In this document: piece by piece, positions 1-9,100 of the stretch
Numbering within the stretch: the first letter of the stretch is position 1
Layout: the number at the start of each line of letters is the position of its first letter
Source: Streptomyces decoyicus
GTDB taxonomy: Bacteria; Actinomycetota; Actinomycetes; Streptomycetales; Streptomycetaceae
NCBI RefSeq assembly: GCF_019880305.1
Contig: NZ_CP082301.1
Coordinates: forward strand, 1,116,001 to 1,180,000
DNA: 64,000 nt
Direction of reading: 5' to 3'
Position numbers and translations under genes: made by a program
Notes under the pieces: generated by a model
The model's database searches: none
Told to the model about the DNA's origin: nothing
What the model saw: only the letters and a program-made list of their open reading frames with translations

Positions 1-2
1 TG

Positions 3-926
3 ATCCAGGGCGTGCTGGGCGGCACCTTCGCCGCGTCGAACGGCTATCTGGGGGCGGCGCTGGAGGGCCATGCGCTCTCCCGGGCACTGACCCTGATGCA
101 GGGCAGTGCCCGCGCGGCGCTGGTGTGCGCGCCGATCGTGGTCGGCTCGCTGACGCCGTGGCTCTCGCCGCACCGCCAGTACGCGCTGCTGGCCGTGCTG
201 CCGCTGGCCGCCGCGGCGATGCTGGCGGCGCTCCCGGAGCCCCCGCGGTCCCGGCCCGCAACGCCGCAGGCCACCACCGCGGAGGCCGAAGCGGACGGAA
301 CGCCGGTGGTCGAGGCCGCCGCAGAGCCCTCCGGGCGCGCCCCGGCCGCTTCCCTGCGGGCCCTGTACGCCATCGAGTTCGCGTTCGTCTTCTCCACCGT
401 CATCTCCTTCCCGTACCTGATCGCCCTCATCAAGGAGCGCATACCGGGCACCGGCCCGATGGTGTCCGGGATCCTGTTCGCCCTGCCGCACATGTGCTAC
501 CTGATCGCGGCGATCCCGGTGCACTCCCTCTTCCGCGGCCGGCCCCGGCTCGGCATCGCGCTCGGCTTCGGCTGTATCGCGCTCGGCCTGGCCGGGCACG
601 GCATCGCCGACTCGCTCACCTCGTTCGTCGCGATGCGTCTGGTGCTCGGCGCCGGCCTCACCCTGGGCCTGGTCTGTATGTCGGTGCTGGCCGCCGACTG
701 CGCCAAGGGCCGTGCCCCCGGCGGGCTGTTCGGCTCGATCGAATTCTTCTCCAAGGCCGGCGCGGTCGCCGCCGGCGTGGCCGCCGCGGCCGGAAACGAC
801 TGGTTCGGCCCCACCGCACCCGTCCTGACCGGCACCGCGATAGCGCTGGTCACCGTGCTGGCGACGGCCCTCCCCCGCCTTCCCCGTACTCTCCGCACCC
901 GCAGGAGCCTTCGATGCCCTCGCTGA
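3..926 (+). CDS. MFS transporter, siderophore exporter type (5' partial)
   Basis: The reading frame is open from the first bases, so the true start lies upstream; about 307 codons are visible against roughly 400 for a full MFS carrier. The product shows eight or more hydrophobic segments with the Gly/Ala-rich helices and short basic loops of the major facilitator superfamily, interrupted by a Pro/Ala/Glu-rich central loop near visible residues 80-115. Its last codons overlap the start of the IucA/IucC synthetase gene by 13 bp, so the two are probably translationally coupled. By analogy with SbnD in the staphyloferrin B locus it likely exports the siderophore made by the next genes. Membrane location is clear; substrate is inferred from context only. 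Confidence 0.8.
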   Translation: MQGVLGGTFAASNGYLGAALEGHALSRALTLMQGSARAALVCAPIVVGSLTPWLSPHRQYALLAVLPLAAAAMLAALPEPPRSRPATPQATTAEAEADGTPVVEAAAEPSGRAPAASLRALYAIEFAFVFSTVISFPYLIALIKERIPGTGPMVSGILFALPHMCYLIAAIPVHSLFRGRPRLGIALGFGCIALGLAGHGIADSLTSFVAMRLVLGAGLTLGLVCMSVLAADCAKGRAPGGLFGSIEFFSKAGAVAAGVAAAAGNDWFGPTAPVLTGTAIALVTVLATALPRLPRTLRTRRSLRCPR

Positions 927-2713
927 CCAACTCCCCCGCCGCCCCGGCCTGCGCCACCCCCGCCGGCCTGCCCACCGCGGACCAGGCCGTGGCGCACACC
1001 CTGCTCAACTGCCTGCTGCGGGAGGTGTCGGGGCCCGAGCACCAGACCGCCGTCGACCACGGCCGGCTGCTGCTGCGGCTGCCGCGGCGCGGAGTGCTGC
1101 TGCGCGTCGCGCTGCGCCGTACCTCGCTGCTCGGCGCGCACCGGTTCACCGGCCCGGTGTCCGAACAGACCGCCGACGGCTGGGCCGAGGTCGGCTGGCA
1201 CCGGCTGGCCGAGTACGTGCATGCCGAGCTCTCGCTGCGGACCGGGGTGCGCAACGAGGAGTTCCTCGCGCAGATCGCCTCCAGCCACCAGGCCGTCTCC
1301 GCCGCGCTGGCCACCCGTACGGAGCAGCGCCCGGCCGCCGGGGGGACCGTCGCCCAGGCCCCGCAGTCCGGCGCGGAGGTCTGGCAGGCCGCCTACGTCG
1401 CCTCCGAGCAGTCGCTGGTCCTCGGCCACCGCTTCCACCCGACCCCCAAGGCCCGCACCGGCGACCCCGCCTCCTGGCAGTCGTACGCCCCCGAGGCCGG
1501 GGCCGTCTTCCCGCTGCTGCTGCTCGCCGTACGCGAGGAGCTGATCGCCGAGGAGGTGTCCGCCGACGGCGCCACGGGCCCGCTGGACGCGCTGCACACC
1601 GACGTCCCGGACGGCTACCGGCTGCTGCCCGTACACCCCTGGCAGTACGAGCTGCTGCGCGACCACACGGGTCTGCAAGAGGCGCTGGACCGCGACGACA
1701 TCCGCGTCCTGGGCAGCAGCGACACGCCGTTCGCGGCCACCGCGTCCGTGCGCACGCTCTACGACGGCGAGGCGTTCCTCAAGTTCAGCCTGAACGTCCG
1801 GATCACCAACTGCCTGCGGAAGAACGCCAGTTACGAGTTGTCCGGGGCGGTGGCCCTCACCCGGCTGCTGGCGCCGGCGCTCACCGATCTCGCCACCCGG
1901 TTCCCCGGCGCCGCGGTGCTCCGGGAGCCCGCCTACCGCAGTCTGGCGCTGCCCGGCGCCGACGGCCGCCCGGACACCGAGCTGCTCGAAGGGTTCGGTG
2001 TCATCGTCCGCGAGGGCCTGTCCCAGCCGCTGCTGCCGGGCACCACCCCGCTGCTGGCCGCCGCCGTCGCCGACGAGTACCCCACCAGCCCGGCCCATGT
2101 CTCCCGCCTCCTGGACGGGGCCGGACCGCAGGCCGCGCTGGAGTGGTGGGCCGCCTACCTCAATCTGCTGCTGCCGCCGGTGCTCGCCGCCTACTTCGAC
2201 CACGGCCTGGTGCTGGAGCCGCATCTGCAGAACGTGCTGGTCTGTGTCGACGGCGACGGGATGCCCGCACAGGTCCTCTTCCGTGACCTGGAGGGCACCA
2301 AGCTCGTCCCCGAGCACCACACCGAGCTGCTGGCCTCGCTGCCCGAGCAGGTCGCCGGACCGATGACCTACGACGCCCAGCGCGGCTGGGACCGCGTCGT
2401 GTACTGCCTGCTGGTCAACCACGTCGCCGAGATGCTCGCCGCACTCGCCGATCTGCACCCGGACACCGAGACGGAGCTGTGGGCGCAGGTGCGGCGCACC
2501 CTCCAGACCCACGCGGACCGGTACGGCTGCCCGCCGCGGCTGGCCGCCCTGCTGGCCGGCGTCCCGCTGCCCGCCAAGGCCAACCTGCTCACCCGCTGGG
2601 AGCGCAAGGCCGACCGCGAGGCCGGCTACGTCCTGCTGCCCTCGCCGCTGGCCGAGGCCGTTCTGTCGGGCGCCGGGCGCACCGACGACACCACCCCCTG
2701 GAGCGCACGATGA
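914..2713 (+). CDS. IucA/IucC family NRPS-independent siderophore synthetase
   Basis: A 599-residue ATP-dependent synthetase that condenses a citrate-type carboxylate with an amine. Family signatures are present: KFSLNVRITNCLRKN (about residues 291-305), the catalytic HGLVLEPHLQN (about 430-440) and FRDLEG near 457. Length is typical for the family. The ATG at 914 is preferred because AGGAG lies just upstream and homology begins soon after. The start overlaps the MFS gene and the stop overlaps the decarboxylase start (ATGA), so this is one operon. With a SbnH-like decarboxylase and a SbnG-like aldolase next door, the closest described pathway is staphyloferrin B assembly; other synthetases may lie upstream of the window. 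Confidence 0.9.
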   Translation: MPSLTNSPAAPACATPAGLPTADQAVAHTLLNCLLREVSGPEHQTAVDHGRLLLRLPRRGVLLRVALRRTSLLGAHRFTGPVSEQTADGWAEVGWHRLAEYVHAELSLRTGVRNEEFLAQIASSHQAVSAALATRTEQRPAAGGTVAQAPQSGAEVWQAAYVASEQSLVLGHRFHPTPKARTGDPASWQSYAPEAGAVFPLLLLAVREELIAEEVSADGATGPLDALHTDVPDGYRLLPVHPWQYELLRDHTGLQEALDRDDIRVLGSSDTPFAATASVRTLYDGEAFLKFSLNVRITNCLRKNASYELSGAVALTRLLAPALTDLATRFPGAAVLREPAYRSLALPGADGRPDTELLEGFGVIVREGLSQPLLPGTTPLLAAAVADEYPTSPAHVSRLLDGAGPQAALEWWAAYLNLLLPPVLAAYFDHGLVLEPHLQNVLVCVDGDGMPAQVLFRDLEGTKLVPEHHTELLASLPEQVAGPMTYDAQRGWDRVVYCLLVNHVAEMLAALADLHPDTETELWAQVRRTLQTHADRYGCPPRLAALLAGVPLPAKANLLTRWERKADREAGYVLLPSPLAEAVLSGAGRTDDTTPWSAR

Positions 2714-3957
2714 CCACTCCCGCCCCCGCCCTCACCGCGGACGTCCGCGACCGCGCCCGCTCCCTCTCCCCCGAGGAACTGCCCGCCTACCTCTACGACC
2801 TGACGGCGCTGCGCGCGCACCTGGCCGAGGTGCGGGCCGCGCTGCCCGAGCGCGTCGAGCTGTACTACGCGGCCAAGGCCAACCCCGAGCCGGAGATCCT
2901 GGAGGCGCTGCGCCCGTACGTGGACGGCTACGAGGTCTCCTCGGGCGGCGAGCTGGCGCATGTCGGCAAGGCCGTGCCGGGCGCGCCGCTCGCCTTCGGC
3001 GGACCGGGCAAGACGCCCGCCGAGGTCGCGCAGGCGCTGGAGCTGGGTGTGCAGCGCTTTCATGTGGAGAGCGTGTACGAGCTCCGCATGCTCGCGAACC
3101 TGGCCGCCCGGCTCGCCCCACAACGCCGTATCGCGGTGCTGGCCCGCTTCAACCTGCCGGTCGACGACGGCTCCCTGGACGGCAGTTCGCTCGCCATGGG
3201 CGGCCGCCCGACCCCCTTCGGTCTGGACCCCGCACAGGCCGGTGAGGTCGTCGCCCTGCTCACCGACGGCAGCTACCCGCAGCTCGAACTCCGCGGTATC
3301 CACGCCCACTTGGCCAGCGGGCTGGAGGCACCCGAGCAGCTCGCCGTGTCGGAGGCCATCGTGACGTGGGCGGCCGAGCTGGCCGCACAGCACCGGATCC
3401 CGCTCTCCGAGGTGACCATCGGCGGCGGGATGGCCGTCGACTACGCCGCCCCGGAGCGCCGGTTCGACTGGACGGCCTACGGTGCGGGCCTGGCCCGGCT
3501 CGCCGCCGCCCACCCCGGCTTCACCCTGCGCATCGAGCCGGGGCGCGCGCTCACCGCGTACTGCGGCTGGTACGCCACCGAGGTGCTGGATGTGAAGCAC
3601 AGCCACGGCGAGGAGTTCGCCGTGGTCCGCGGCGGCACCCACCATCTGCGCACCCCCGCGACCAAGGGCCATGACCAGCCCTGCACGGTGCTGCCGTCCG
3701 AGGCGCCCTGGCCGCACCCCTGGCCGCGGTCGGCGGCACAGGGCGGCCTGGTCACCGTCACCGGCCAGCTGTGCACCCCCAAGGACGTCCTCGCCCGCAA
3801 CGTCCCGGCACCGGGGCTGCGGGCCGGTGACCGGGTGGTGTTCGGGGTCGCCGGGGCCTACGCCTGGAACATCTCGCACCACGACTTCCTGATGCACCCG
3901 CGCCCCGGATTCCACTTCCTCGGCGCCACGGAGCCCGGCGCGGCAGAGGAGGCCTGA
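2710..3957 (+). CDS. Type III PLP-dependent decarboxylase (SbnH/ornithine-DAP decarboxylase-like)
   Basis: A 415-residue alanine-racemase-fold decarboxylase. The PLP lysine lies in YYAAKANPEPEIL (Lys about residue 56); further landmarks are the HAHLASG strand, the GGGMAVDY glycine loop binding the cofactor phosphate, EPGRAL near 276 and a C-terminal GAYAWNISHHDF segment that completes the active site across a dimer. Start ATG 2710 overlaps the synthetase stop by 4 bp. In staphyloferrin B biosynthesis the homologue SbnH decarboxylates a citryl-diaminopropionate intermediate; given identical neighbours, an action on a citryl-amino acid intermediate rather than on free ornithine or DAP is the likeliest role, but this is inferred. 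Confidence 0.85.
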   Translation: MTTPAPALTADVRDRARSLSPEELPAYLYDLTALRAHLAEVRAALPERVELYYAAKANPEPEILEALRPYVDGYEVSSGGELAHVGKAVPGAPLAFGGPGKTPAEVAQALELGVQRFHVESVYELRMLANLAARLAPQRRIAVLARFNLPVDDGSLDGSSLAMGGRPTPFGLDPAQAGEVVALLTDGSYPQLELRGIHAHLASGLEAPEQLAVSEAIVTWAAELAAQHRIPLSEVTIGGGMAVDYAAPERRFDWTAYGAGLARLAAAHPGFTLRIEPGRALTAYCGWYATEVLDVKHSHGEEFAVVRGGTHHLRTPATKGHDQPCTVLPSEAPWPHPWPRSAAQGGLVTVTGQLCTPKDVLARNVPAPGLRAGDRVVFGVAGAYAWNISHHDFLMHPRPGFHFLGATEPGAAEEA

Positions 3958-3958
3958 G

Positions 3959-4729
3959 ATGCTGCGCCCCAACGAGGTCCGGCAAAAGCTCGGTGCGGGC
4001 GAGGAGGTGTACGGGCTCTTCAGCACGCTTCCCGAGCCCACGATGGTCGAGATGATCGGCTGCGCCGGCTATGACTTCGTCATCCTGGACACCGAGCACA
4101 CCCTCGTCGACCCGCAGCGGCTGGAGAACCTCATCAGGGCCGCCGAGACGACCGGGCTCACGCCCTTCGTCCGGGTTCCCGAGGCCGATCCCGGTGCCGT
4201 GCTGCGCGCCCTGGACGCCGGGGCGATGGGCATCGTCGTCCCGCACGTACGCGGGCGCGCGGACATCGACGCCACGCTCCGCGCCGCCCGCTACGCGCCC
4301 GAGGGCATGCGCTCCCTCAACGGGGGACGGGGTCCCGGCTTCGGCCGTATCGACCCGGCCGAGTACATCCGCCGGGCCAACGCGGAGATCATGGTCGTGG
4401 CGCTCCTGGAGGACGCCGAGGGCGTGGAGGCGATCGACGAGATCCTCGCCCCCGGCGGCGTCGACCTCGTCCTGCCCGGCCCCGGGGACCTCTCCCAGTC
4501 CTACGGAGTCCCCTGGCAGGTCCGCCACCCCCGCGTCCAGGAGGCCGTCCGCACCCTGCGCGGCGCCTGCGCCCGCCACTCCGTTCCCTTCTGTGCCATG
4601 TCCACCACGCCGGAGCGCCGCGCCGAGTGGCGCGCCGACGGCGTCACGGCCTTCGTCCTGGGCGAGGACCGTGAGCTGGCGGCGCGTGCGCTGCGCGCGC
4701 ACCGGGAGCGGACCGCCGGGCGGGAGTGA
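3959..4729 (+). CDS. HpcH/HpaI aldolase family protein, SbnG-like citrate synthase
   Basis: A 256-residue member of the HpcH/HpaI aldolase (class II aldolase) family. Visible family features are FVILDTEHTLVDPQRLE (about residues 40-56), the GAMGIVVPHV strand, LLEDAEGVEAIDEIL with its acidic residues, and LVLPGPGDLSQSYG. It starts 1 bp after the decarboxylase stop, so it is the last gene of the siderophore operon. In staphylococci the same family and gene context define SbnG, which makes citrate from oxaloacetate and acetyl-CoA to feed siderophore synthesis independently of the TCA cycle. A different aldolase substrate cannot be excluded from sequence alone. Confidence 0.75.
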   Translation: MLRPNEVRQKLGAGEEVYGLFSTLPEPTMVEMIGCAGYDFVILDTEHTLVDPQRLENLIRAAETTGLTPFVRVPEADPGAVLRALDAGAMGIVVPHVRGRADIDATLRAARYAPEGMRSLNGGRGPGFGRIDPAEYIRRANAEIMVVALLEDAEGVEAIDEILAPGGVDLVLPGPGDLSQSYGVPWQVRHPRVQEAVRTLRGACARHSVPFCAMSTTPERRAEWRADGVTAFVLGEDRELAARALRAHRERTAGRE

Positions 4730-4767
4730 CGGCAACTCCATCGGCGGTACCTGCGCGGGCTCCGGGC

Positions 4768-4793
4768 GGGTAACTGATGACCGGGTAACCGAT
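4768..4793 (+). repeat. Direct repeat upstream of FAD reductase gene
   Basis: Two copies of an 11-bp element, GGGTAACYGAT, begin at 4768 and 4783 (15-bp period), just upstream of the SD and ATG of the reductase gene at 4817. The spacing of about one and a half helical turns is compatible with a regulator site. No regulator is assigned. Confidence 0.35.
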
Positions 4794-4816
4794 CGTCCGA
4801 AGGAGCTGAGCGGTAC

Positions 4817-6049
4817 ATGGCCCAGAACACGGCATTCATCATCGCGGGAGCGGGGCTGGCCGGCGCGAAGGCCGCGGAGACGCTGCGCGCGGAAGGCTTC
4901 GAGGGCCCCGTGGTGCTGCTGGGGGACGAGACCGAGCGTCCCTACGAGCGTCCTCCGCTGTCCAAGGGCTATCTCCTGGGCACCACGGAGAAGGAAAAGG
5001 TGTACGCCCATCCGCCGCAGTGGTACGCCGACCACGAGGTCGATCTGCGCCTGGGCAACGCCGTCACCGCCATCGACCCGGCCGGCCACGAGGTGACCCT
5101 CGCCGACGGCAGCCGGCTGGGCTACGCCAAGCTGCTGCTGGCCACCGGCTCCACACCGCGCCCGCTGCCGGTGCCCGGCGCCGACCTCGACGGGGTCCAC
5201 ACGCTGCGGCGCCTGGCGGACAGCGACCGCCTCAAGGAGGTCTTCCGGACCGCGTCCCGGATCGTGGTGATCGGCGGCGGCTGGATCGGTCTGGAGACCA
5301 CGGCCGCGGCGCGCGCAGCCGGGGTCGAGGTGACCGTGCTGGAGGCGGCGCCGCTGCCCCTGCTGGGGGTGCTGGGCCGCGAGGCCGCCCAGATCTTCGC
5401 CGATCTGCACACCGAGCACGGCGTCGCGCTGCGCTGCGGCACCCAGGTCACGGAGATCACCGGTACGGACGGTGCGGTGGACGGGGTACGGCTGGCCGAC
5501 GGCACCCGTATCGCGGCGGACGCGGTCATCGTCGGCGTCGGGATCACCCCCAACAGCGAGCCGGCCGCCGAGGCCGGGCTCAAGGTCGACAACGGTGTCG
5601 TCGTGGACGAGCGGCTGTGTTCCTCCCACCCCGACGTCCACGCCGCCGGCGATGTCGCCAACGCCTACCACCCCCTCCTGGGCCGGCACCTCCGCGTCGA
5701 ACACTGGGCGAACGCCCTCCACCAGCCGCAGACCGCCGCCAAGGCCATGCTGGGCCAGGAGGTCCGCTACGACCGGCTGCCGTACTTCTTCACCGACCAG
5801 TACGACCTGGGCATGGAGTACACCGGGTACGTCGGGCCGGAGGGCTATGACCGGGTCGTCTTCCGCGGCGACACCGGCACCCGTGAGTTCATCGCCTTCT
5901 GGCTCTCCGGCGGCCGGGTGCTGGCCGGGATGAATGTGAACGTCTGGGACGTCACCGAGCCGATCCGGGCCCTGGTGGCGAGCGGGCGGGCCGTGGACCC
6001 CGGGCGGCTCGCCGATCCGGACGTGCCGCTGGCGGATCTGGTCCCCTGA
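4817..6049 (+). CDS. FAD/NAD(P)H-dependent oxidoreductase (ferredoxin/rhodocoxin reductase type)
   Basis: A 410-residue two-dinucleotide-binding flavoprotein. The N-terminal FAD-binding GAGLAGAKAAETL (about residues 10-22), the PYERPPLSKGYLLG segment, the central NAD(P)H-binding VVIGGGWIGLE (about 151-161) and the C-terminal HAAGDVANAYHP flavin motif are in the order seen in rhodocoxin or putidaredoxin reductases and in the flavin module of nitrite reductases. AAGGAGC precedes the ATG by about 9 bp. It lies 142 bp upstream of the nitrate reductase gene on the same strand, so a role in electron delivery for nitrogen assimilation is possible, but the nitrate reductase already carries its own reductase domain. 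Electron partner unknown. Confidence 0.8.
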   Translation: MAQNTAFIIAGAGLAGAKAAETLRAEGFEGPVVLLGDETERPYERPPLSKGYLLGTTEKEKVYAHPPQWYADHEVDLRLGNAVTAIDPAGHEVTLADGSRLGYAKLLLATGSTPRPLPVPGADLDGVHTLRRLADSDRLKEVFRTASRIVVIGGGWIGLETTAAARAAGVEVTVLEAAPLPLLGVLGREAAQIFADLHTEHGVALRCGTQVTEITGTDGAVDGVRLADGTRIAADAVIVGVGITPNSEPAAEAGLKVDNGVVVDERLCSSHPDVHAAGDVANAYHPLLGRHLRVEHWANALHQPQTAAKAMLGQEVRYDRLPYFFTDQYDLGMEYTGYVGPEGYDRVVFRGDTGTREFIAFWLSGGRVLAGMNVNVWDVTEPIRALVASGRAVDPGRLADPDVPLADLVP

Positions 6050-6102
6050 GCGGCGGCCGGCGGCTGTTCTCACGCGGCGCCGCGGGTGACTGTGTGGGCG
6101 CC

Positions 6103-6141
6103 GTAACGACGGTTGATCTCTTGACGTGACACCTGGTTAAC
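6103..6141 (+). promoter_or_regulatory. Possible GlnR-type site upstream of nitrate reductase
   Basis: GTAAC (6103-6107) and, one base off the canonical 22-bp register, GTGAC-N6-TTAAC (6126-6141) lie 51-89 bp before the GTG start. Actinomycete GlnR binds GTnAC-N6-GAAAC-type boxes upstream of nitrate-assimilation genes, so the position is right, but the second half-sites are poor matches. TTGACG at 6121-6126 could also be a -35. Tentative. Confidence 0.3.
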
Positions 6142-6191
6142 GGGCGATTCCTACCGTGGAGCGGAACATCCGACCACGAAGGGGACCGCCC

Positions 6192-9100
6192 GTGACCGCA
6201 CCGGAAACGCCGGCAGAGAGCATCACGCAGGTGCGCACGGCGTGCTCGTACTGCGGTGTCGGCTGCGGGATCGTGCTGGATGTCGGGACGGGCCCGGACG
6301 GGCGGCGGACGGTGCGCAAGGCGGCCGGCGACAAGGCGCACCCGGCGAACGGCGGACGGCTGTGCACGAAGGGCGCGACCAGCGCCGAGCTGCTCGCCGC
6401 GCCGGGGCGGCTGTCGACCGCCCTGGTGCGCGCGGACCGCGGCGACGAGCCGGTGGCCGAGGCGATGGAAACGGCGGTCAAGCGGACCGCCGCGCGGCTG
6501 CGCGAGATCGTCGACGAGCACGGCCCGGACGCCCTCGCCCTCTACGTCTCCGGTCAAATGACCCTGGAGGCCCAGTACTTGGCGAACAAGCTCGCCAAGG
6601 GGTTTGTGCGCACCCGGCACATCGAGTCCAACTCCCGGCTGTGCATGGCGAGCGCGGGCAGCGGCTACAAGCTGTCGCTGGGCGCGGACGGCCCGCCCGG
6701 CTCGTATCAGGACTTCGAGCATGCCGACGTCTTCTTCGTCATCGGCTCGAACATGGCCGACTGCCATCCGATCCTCTTCCTGCGGATGATGGAACGGGTC
6801 AAGGCGGGCGCCAAGCTGATCGTGGTCGATCCACGGCGCACCGCGACCGCGGCCAAGGCCGATCTGTTCCTTCAGATCGCGCCCGGTACGGATCTGGCGC
6901 TGCTGAACGGCCTGCTGCACCTGCTGGTCGAGAACGGCGCCGTCGACGCGGAGTTCATCGCCGAGCACACCGAGGGCTGGGAGGCGATGCCGGACTTCCT
7001 CCGGGACTATCCGCCCGCGACCGTCGCGGAGATCACCGGGATACCGGAGGACGGCCTGCGCCGGGCCGCGGAGTGGATAGCGGCCGCGGGCGACTGGATG
7101 AGCTGCTGGACCATGGGCCTGAACCAGAGCACCCATGGCACCTGGAACACCAACGCACTGATCAACCTGCATCTGGCGACCGGGGCGATCTGCCGCCCCG
7201 GCAGCGGCCCGTTCTCGCTCACCGGCCAGCCCAACGCGATGGGCGGCCGCGAGATGGGCTACATGGGGCCGGGCCTGCCCGGCCAGCGCTCGACGCTGGT
7301 GGACGGGGACCGGGCCTTCGTCGAGGAGCTGTGGGGACTGGAGGCGGGCGCGCTGCGGGCGGACGGGCCCGGCCAGGGCACCGTCGAGATGTTCCGGCAG
7401 ATGGCGGACGGGGACATCAAGGCGTGCTGGATCATCTGCACCAACCCCGTCGCCTCGGTCGCCAACCGCCGGACGGTCATCGAGGGGCTGGAGGCGGCCG
7501 AGTTCGTCGTCTCGCAGGACGTGTTCGCGGAGACCGAGACCCATGCGTACGCCGATGTGGTGCTGCCGGCCGCCATGTGGGCCGAGACCGAGGGCGTGAT
7601 GGTCAACTCGGAGCGCAATCTGACGTTGGTGCGGCAGGCCGCCGACCCCCCGGGCGAGGCCTGGCCGGACTGGCGGATCATCGCCCGGATCGCCTGCGAG
7701 ATGGGGTACGAGGACGCCTTCGGCTACGAGAGCGCGGAGGAGATATTCGAGGAGATCAAGCGCGCCTGGAACCCGCAGACCGGCTATGACCTGCGCGGGG
7801 TGAGCTATGAGCGGCTGCGGCAGGCCCCCGTGCAGTGGCCCAGCGCGGCCGCCGACGGGCCCGACCGCAATCCGCTGCGCTACCTCAACGACGGTGTCAG
7901 CCAGACCCTGGACGAGCGGCCGGACGGCACCCGCCCCCGGCTGTCCTTCCCCACCGCCAGTGGCCGGGCCGTGTTCTTCGCCCGTCCGCACCTTCCGGCG
8001 GCCGAGCTGCCCGACGACGACTTCCCGTATGTGCTCAACACCGGCCGGCTGCCGCACCAGTGGCACACCCTGACCAAGACCGGCAAGGTCGCCAAGCTGA
8101 ACAAGCTCAACCCCGGTCCCTTCGTGGAGCTCCACCCGCAGGACGCCCGGGCGCTGGGCATCGCGGAGGGCGACACGGTCGAGGTCGCCTCGCGGCGCGG
8201 CCGGGCGGTGCTGCCCGCCGTACTGACCGACCGGGTGCGGCCCGGGAACTGCTTCGCGCCGTTCCACTGGAACGATCTGTTCGGCGAGTACCTCAGCGTC
8301 AATGCGGTGACCCATGACGCGGTCGACCCGGTCTCCTTCCAGCCCGAGTTCAAGGTGTGTGCGGTCTCGCTGGCGAGGGTCGCGGGCGAGGCGGGAGGCG
8401 GGCACGGCGGGGCGGGCACGGCGCACACGGGCGGCGCGCCCGGGGCCGGTGCGAGCCAGGGCTCCGGTGCCTTCCCGGGCTCCGGTGCGGGCCAGGACAG
8501 CAGTACGGGCCCTGGCTCCGGTACGGGCGGCGCGGTCGGGGTGCTGGCCGGGATGTTCCAGCTCGCCGACACCGCCCCGCCGGTGCTGGCCGAGCACGAA
8601 CGCCGCTACCTCTCCGGCTTTCTCGCCGGGCTGGGCTCCGGTCCCACCGCGGGCACGCCCGTACTGCCCGACCGTGCGCCCTTCGGTCCGGAGAGCGCCC
8701 TGTGGGTCAACGGCGTGCTGGCCGGGATGTTTTCGCGCACACCGGCCCGGCCGGCCACCGCACCGGACCCGGCGGACGCCCCCGCCGAAGCGGCCGGTGA
8801 CACGCCCGCCCGTACGGTCCTCGTGCTGTGGGCCTCACAGACCGGCAACGCGGAGGAGGTCGCCGCCGACACGGCCCGGCGGCTCAAGGGCAGCGGCCGG
8901 GAAGCGAAGCTGCTGAGCATGGCCGACAGCGCGCCGGCCGCCCTGCCGCCCGGCGCCGATCTGCTCCTGGTCACCAGCACCTTCGGTGACGGCGACGCCC
9001 CCGACAACGGGACCGGCTTCTGGGAGACCCTCAGCGCACCGGACTCCCCGCGGCTGGACGGGGTGCGCTACTCCGTCCTCGCGCTGGGCGATTCCTCGTA

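Noticed and set aside
497..2512. Long minus-strand open frame opposite the IucA/IucC gene
   Set aside because: Gln/Gly/Arg-rich composition without any domain, exactly opposite a clear synthetase; a typical shadow frame of high-GC coding DNA.
5952..8597. 881-codon minus-strand frame opposite the nitrate reductase
   Set aside because: Antisense shadow; the opposite strand has a complete, motif-rich protein.
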